Positions 31,421 through 34,757 of a stretch of 34,757 bases of DNA are shown piece by piece. The DNA comes from an uncultured Collinsella sp. GTDB lineage: Bacteria > Actinomycetota > Coriobacteriia > Coriobacteriales > Coriobacteriaceae. The notes beneath the pieces were generated by a model that worked only from the letters and a program-made list of their open reading frames with translations, had not been told where the DNA came from and searched no databases. Positions within the stretch are counted from its first letter, which is position 1. Each line of letters begins with the position of its first letter. A program made the translations under genes and the position numbers. Location of the stretch: positions 1-34,757 of the forward strand of contig CABSNL010000018.1 in assembly GCA_902479095.1 (NCBI GenBank). The letters are read 5' to 3'.

Positions 31421-34400
31421 ATGGATATGTTTGAGGACGAGTGCCAGCGTGCCTCGCTTCGTCGCCGTGGCGTAATCGCGCGCGGCGTGGCAAAGCGCTG
31501 CCTGGTGGCATTCCTGGCCTTCGCGATGGCCTTTGGCACCACGCCGGCTCAGCTGTGGGCCGAGGGTGCCGAGGGCATTACCGACGCTGTGGCTCAGGCT
31601 ACGACGCCAGGCGAGGACGCAGCGCTTGCGGGCGGTACCGCTGAGCAGAGCGGCGCCGAGGTTTCGGATTTCGGGAGCGCGCCTGCAGCTAGTGCCGCCA
31701 CTACAGAGGCAGCAACTGGCGACGAAGGCTCGGCGACGGGGGAGAGCCTTGCCACGAGCGAGCAGTCTTCGACGGCATCCGCTGGCCAAGCAGGATCTGC
31801 CGCCGCGGCTGCCGTCCAGACAGAGAACCCGACAGAAACTGGCGATGTCGTCAAGAAGCAAATCGAGGTCTCGTTCTCCATTATCGGCACCGATGCCGAC
31901 GGCAAGGCTCAGACCTGGGTGGCGCCTACGCAGCTCAAGCTCGACGAGGGCGCGACGGCTGCGGATGCCTTCATTAAGCTGCAGGAGAAGACGGGCTTCA
32001 AGGCGAAGTACGATCCGAACACGGCATACGGTTTCTACCTCGAAAGCATCACCTCCCCGAGCGATGGCCGCACGCTTGCCTACGATCCGACGACTCATGC
32101 CTACTGGCAGCTGTTCGTCGACGGCGCGTCTTCCTCGGTTGGCGCGAGCAGCGTCAAACTCACCCAGGGGCAGAAGATTGAGTTTGCCTATACGGCTGGT
32201 AGCGCGTCCCCTGTCGTTAAGGACCAGCTTGCTGCGAATGTGACCGTCATTGGTCGCGATGCCCAGGGCAAGACTCAGACCTGGGTCGACAACGCGCAGT
32301 ATGTGGTGACGTCCGGTTCGAGCGCGCTTGATCTTACGAAGGTCGCGCTTGAGGCGAATGATATTGACGCCGTTGCTGCGGGCTCCTTCATTCTGAGCCT
32401 TAAGTACAGCGGTGTTGAGCTGGGTACGCCCCAAGATTATTCGACCTATTGGCAGCTGTTTATCAACGGCAAGTCGAGTGACTATACGGCGGACAATGTC
32501 ACCATCCATGCTGGCGATACCGTCACGTGGTTCTACGGTGGCTGGGGAGACCAGTTGCCGTCCGATTCTGTCCATGCTTCCGTTCAGGTGCTTGGCAAGG
32601 ACAAGGACGGCAAGCAGCAGGTTTGGGCTTCGACGGGCCAGACGAGTCTCAAGGCGGGCTCTACTGCTAAGGACCTGTTGGAGCAGACTGGTCTTAAACT
32701 CAAAGCTACAGAAGAGTCTTGGGGTTGGTACCTTAGGGGCATTACCTCGCCGCTTGACGGTAAGACCTATTGTGGCTCTGATGCTGCGACCAATAGCTAT
32801 TGGCGCTTCTACGTAAAGGGCAAGTCCGACGCAAAGTACAAGTTCGCCGACGTTGGCGCTGGTGCCTACGAGCTCCATGAGGGTGACGCCGTCACCTTTA
32901 TGTATGCTGGCGACAGCGATGCCCTCCCTGGTCAGGTGCTTGGATCCGCCGATATCATCGGCCCCGATGTCAACGGCAACAATACTCGCTGGGGCTCGGC
33001 AAGCAATGTTTCCCTGCCCGAAGGCTCTACGGCTCAGGACCTTATTGAGACGGTTCTGAAGGCGAAGGGCATTGATTACAAGGCCTCCCAGAGTGGTGCA
33101 TACTGGTCCATTACTTCGCCGTTCGAAGACAAGTCTTACGGCTATGATGGTGCGACCGGTAAATACTGGCATCTGTATATCAACGGAGAGTCCTCATCTC
33201 TCTGTGCCAACCAGGTCACGCTCAAGAGCGGCGACAAGGTTACATTTGCCTACACCACCGAAAAATCGCCCATGCCCGATCCCGACAAGATTGTCGTGGA
33301 CCCGAGTGCGACGACTCCTAATTGGGATGCCGAGTGGGCCGGCTACGGCAACAGTGGCAACGGTTCGACCGTAACGGATGCCAAGACGCCTGCGCAGGCC
33401 GCCGGTCTTAAGTGGGCCTTCGATTGGAAGGCCGAGTCTGGCCAGCAGTATGCCAACTGCAGCGAGCCTGTCATCGCTAACGGCTTTGTGTACATCGCGA
33501 CCGAGAACGAGCTCATTAAGATCGATTCGTCCACGGGCAAAAAGGTTGCCTCTGCGCCGCTTGCCTCTAAGGTGAGCTATACCTCTCGCCCGATCTATAC
33601 CAATGGCCTTATCATCGTTCCGCTCAACGGCGGTGCGGTCCAGGCGATTACTGCAGACAAGCTGATCTGCAAGTGGCTGTCGCCTGGTTTGACGGACTTG
33701 ACGCAGAGCTCCTGCACCGTCGTTTCGGACGGCGAGTACGTCTATGTAGGCTCGGTCGATATTTCGTATGACGAGAATTACAACGCGACCTACGGCAACG
33801 GCTCCTTTATGCGCATTAAGATTGCCACGGGCGAAGTTTCTTGGCAGAACATTGACGCTTCCGAGGGCTATTACTGGACTGGTGCGGCTTTGACGGATAA
33901 GTATGCCATCGTTCCTACGAGCGCGGGCACGCTTAAGTGCATTGATAAGACGACGGGCGATGTCGTTTCGACCATGGAGCTCGGCGCTGTCGCAAATGCC
34001 GATTGCATTGCCGATCCGTCCAATGGTTCGACCTTCTATCAGATGACGCACGACGGAAAGCTCCATGTGATTTCGCTTTCGGCGAAGGGTGTGCTGAGTG
34101 CACAGAAGACGGTTGATCTGGGCCTTACGAATAATCTGAACGCCCCTGCGGTGTTTGGTGACAATCTGATTGTCGGCGGACAGACGGCTACGGGCTCTGC
34201 TCTGGTTCTCTATAACCTGAAGACGGGTAAGACCACGATGGTCGCTGCTGCCGACGGCAAGGCGCTGCCGGCTGGCCTCAACGGTATTGCTGCTACTCCG
34301 CTGGTGAGTGTTCAGGGCGGCAAGACCTATGTGTACTTCACCGTTAACAGCGCGGATAGCAAGGATTACGTCAACTACTCTGCAGGTGGTGGCGTGTATC

Positions 34401-34757
34401 GCTATACGCTCGGTGATGCAGAGGCGACGCAGATTTATGATGCGGCTGGCCATTACCAGTACTGTGACTCTCCGGTCATTGCCGATGCATCTGGCAGCCT
34501 GTACTACATCAATGATTCGGGCACGCTGTTCAAGCTCGGGGCCGTTGAGTCTTGGACGGTTGCCTTTAATTCCAACGGCGGGTCTGCTTGCGACACTAAG
34601 TTTGTTGCTACGGCCGACGGCAAGCTGGTCAAGCCGGCCGATCCGACGCGCGATGGCTACACTTTCGGCGGTTGGTTCACCGATGAGGCTTGCACGCGGG
34701 CGTATGACTTCAGTACGCCGGTGACGGCCGATCTGACGCTGTATGCCAAGTGGACCA
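31421..34757 (+). CDS. Exported cobalamin-regulated surface protein: four DUF4430 repeats, beta-propeller, InlB repeat (3' truncated)
   Basis: The frame stays open for 1112 codons and runs off the contig. The basic n-region RRRGVIARGVAKR, hydrophobic CLVAFLAFAMAFG and site LWA/EG form a Sec signal. An Ala/Ser/Glu/Thr-rich linker (about 45-145) follows. Four repeats of about 115 aa (from about 147, 271, 384, 506) each carry YW-x-[LF]-[FY]-[VI]-x-G, at 228, 343, 460 and 582; this is the DUF4430/transcobalamin C-terminal-like fold. Residues about 660-1040 are PQQ-like propeller blades (ENELIKIDSSTGK, GTLKCIDKTTGD). Residues 1045-1112 are an InlB/Listeria-Bacteroides repeat (FNSNGG...GYTFGGWF...LYAKW). 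GGAG lies 4 nt before the ATG; an in-frame ATG at 31340 would add 27 residues. A riboswitch for B12 precedes it, so corrinoid capture at the cell surface is my inference. Confidence 0.88.
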   Translation, partial: MDMFEDECQRASLRRRGVIARGVAKRCLVAFLAFAMAFGTTPAQLWAEGAEGITDAVAQATTPGEDAALAGGTAEQSGAEVSDFGSAPAASAATTEAATGDEGSATGESLATSEQSSTASAGQAGSAAAAAVQTENPTETGDVVKKQIEVSFSIIGTDADGKAQTWVAPTQLKLDEGATAADAFIKLQEKTGFKAKYDPNTAYGFYLESITSPSDGRTLAYDPTTHAYWQLFVDGASSSVGASSVKLTQGQKIEFAYTAGSASPVVKDQLAANVTVIGRDAQGKTQTWVDNAQYVVTSGSSALDLTKVALEANDIDAVAAGSFILSLKYSGVELGTPQDYSTYWQLFINGKSSDYTADNVTIHAGDTVTWFYGGWGDQLPSDSVHASVQVLGKDKDGKQQVWASTGQTSLKAGSTAKDLLEQTGLKLKATEESWGWYLRGITSPLDGKTYCGSDAATNSYWRFYVKGKSDAKYKFADVGAGAYELHEGDAVTFMYAGDSDALPGQVLGSADIIGPDVNGNNTRWGSASNVSLPEGSTAQDLIETVLKAKGIDYKASQSGAYWSITSPFEDKSYGYDGATGKYWHLYINGESSSLCANQVTLKSGDKVTFAYTTEKSPMPDPDKIVVDPSATTPNWDAEWAGYGNSGNGSTVTDAKTPAQAAGLKWAFDWKAESGQQYANCSEPVIANGFVYIATENELIKIDSSTGKKVASAPLASKVSYTSRPIYTNGLIIVPLNGGAVQAITADKLICKWLSPGLTDLTQSSCTVVSDGEYVYVGSVDISYDENYNATYGNGSFMRIKIATGEVSWQNIDASEGYYWTGAALTDKYAIVPTSAGTLKCIDKTTGDVVSTMELGAVANADCIADPSNGSTFYQMTHDGKLHVISLSAKGVLSAQKTVDLGLTNNLNAPAVFGDNLIVGGQTATGSALVLYNLKTGKTTMVAAADGKALPAGLNGIAATPLVSVQGGKTYVYFTVNSADSKDYVNYSAGGGVYRYTLGDAEATQIYDAAGHYQYCDSPVIADASGSLYYINDSGTLFKLGAVESWTVAFNSNGGSACDTKFVATADGKLVKPADPTRDGYTFGGWFTDEACTRAYDFSTPVTADLTLYAKWT

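Noticed and set aside
31103..33172. A 689-codon minus-strand open frame opposite the surface protein
   Set aside because: It is Arg-rich, has no motif, runs across the riboswitch, and the plus-strand frame has clear repeats and a signal peptide.

Overview
The window is a high-GC (except for one short AT-rich insert) bacterial chromosome segment. I infer a gut member of the Coriobacteriia, most likely Collinsella: Actinobacteria-like DnaE and RuvCAB, anaerobe traits (superoxide reductase, formate-tetrahydrofolate ligase, FchA/FolD), and large Gram-positive surface proteins with Tat or Sec signals and an LAxTG-type anchor. This assignment rests on gene content and recall, not on a search. Bases 3-36 are a Nextera sequencing adapter left on the contig end, not genomic DNA.

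Layout. 37-516 is the 3' end of an AddA-like nuclease. 693-7999 holds dnaE and a SWIM/SNF2 helicase. 8170-8532 is a superoxide reductase. 8650-10635 is an NAD-synthetase-like protein whose two catalytic centres both look destroyed. 10773-12981 is an overlapping ruvC-ruvA-ruvB operon. 13113-14780 is fhs with a clear terminator. 14960-15949 is a membrane protein gene split by one in-frame stop. A CDF cation exporter (minus) and a double zinc-ribbon protein (plus) diverge around 17.2 kb. 18700-19124 holds a candidate small RNA and a decayed gene end. Then come a DUF1016/YhcG nuclease (minus), a small PH-like protein (plus), a Tat-exported PI-PLC-like surface enzyme (minus) and two paralogous lipoproteins (minus). 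From 25.2 kb: fchA-folD, a 232-bp palindromic AT-rich element, a C69 dipeptidase, a phasin-like protein and a UbiB/ABC1 kinase-like protein.

The right end (31041-34757) is the most interesting part. A terminator is followed by an extended -10 promoter, a cobalamin riboswitch, and an exported protein that runs off the contig. That protein has four repeats resembling the transcobalamin C-terminal domain (DUF4430), then a PQQ-like beta-propeller, then an InlB-type repeat. The regulation and the domains point independently to vitamin B12, suggesting a Gram-positive surface corrinoid-capture protein.

How the genes connect. fhs, fchA and folD together form the route formate -> formyl-THF -> methenyl-THF -> methylene-THF. 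The FolD here has lost two cyclohydrolase residues (Lys to Ala, Gln to Phe), and the neighbouring fchA can supply that step. addA-like, dnaE, SNF2 and ruvCAB form a replication/repair neighbourhood. The 20.7-25 kb block encodes envelope-exposed or secreted proteins.
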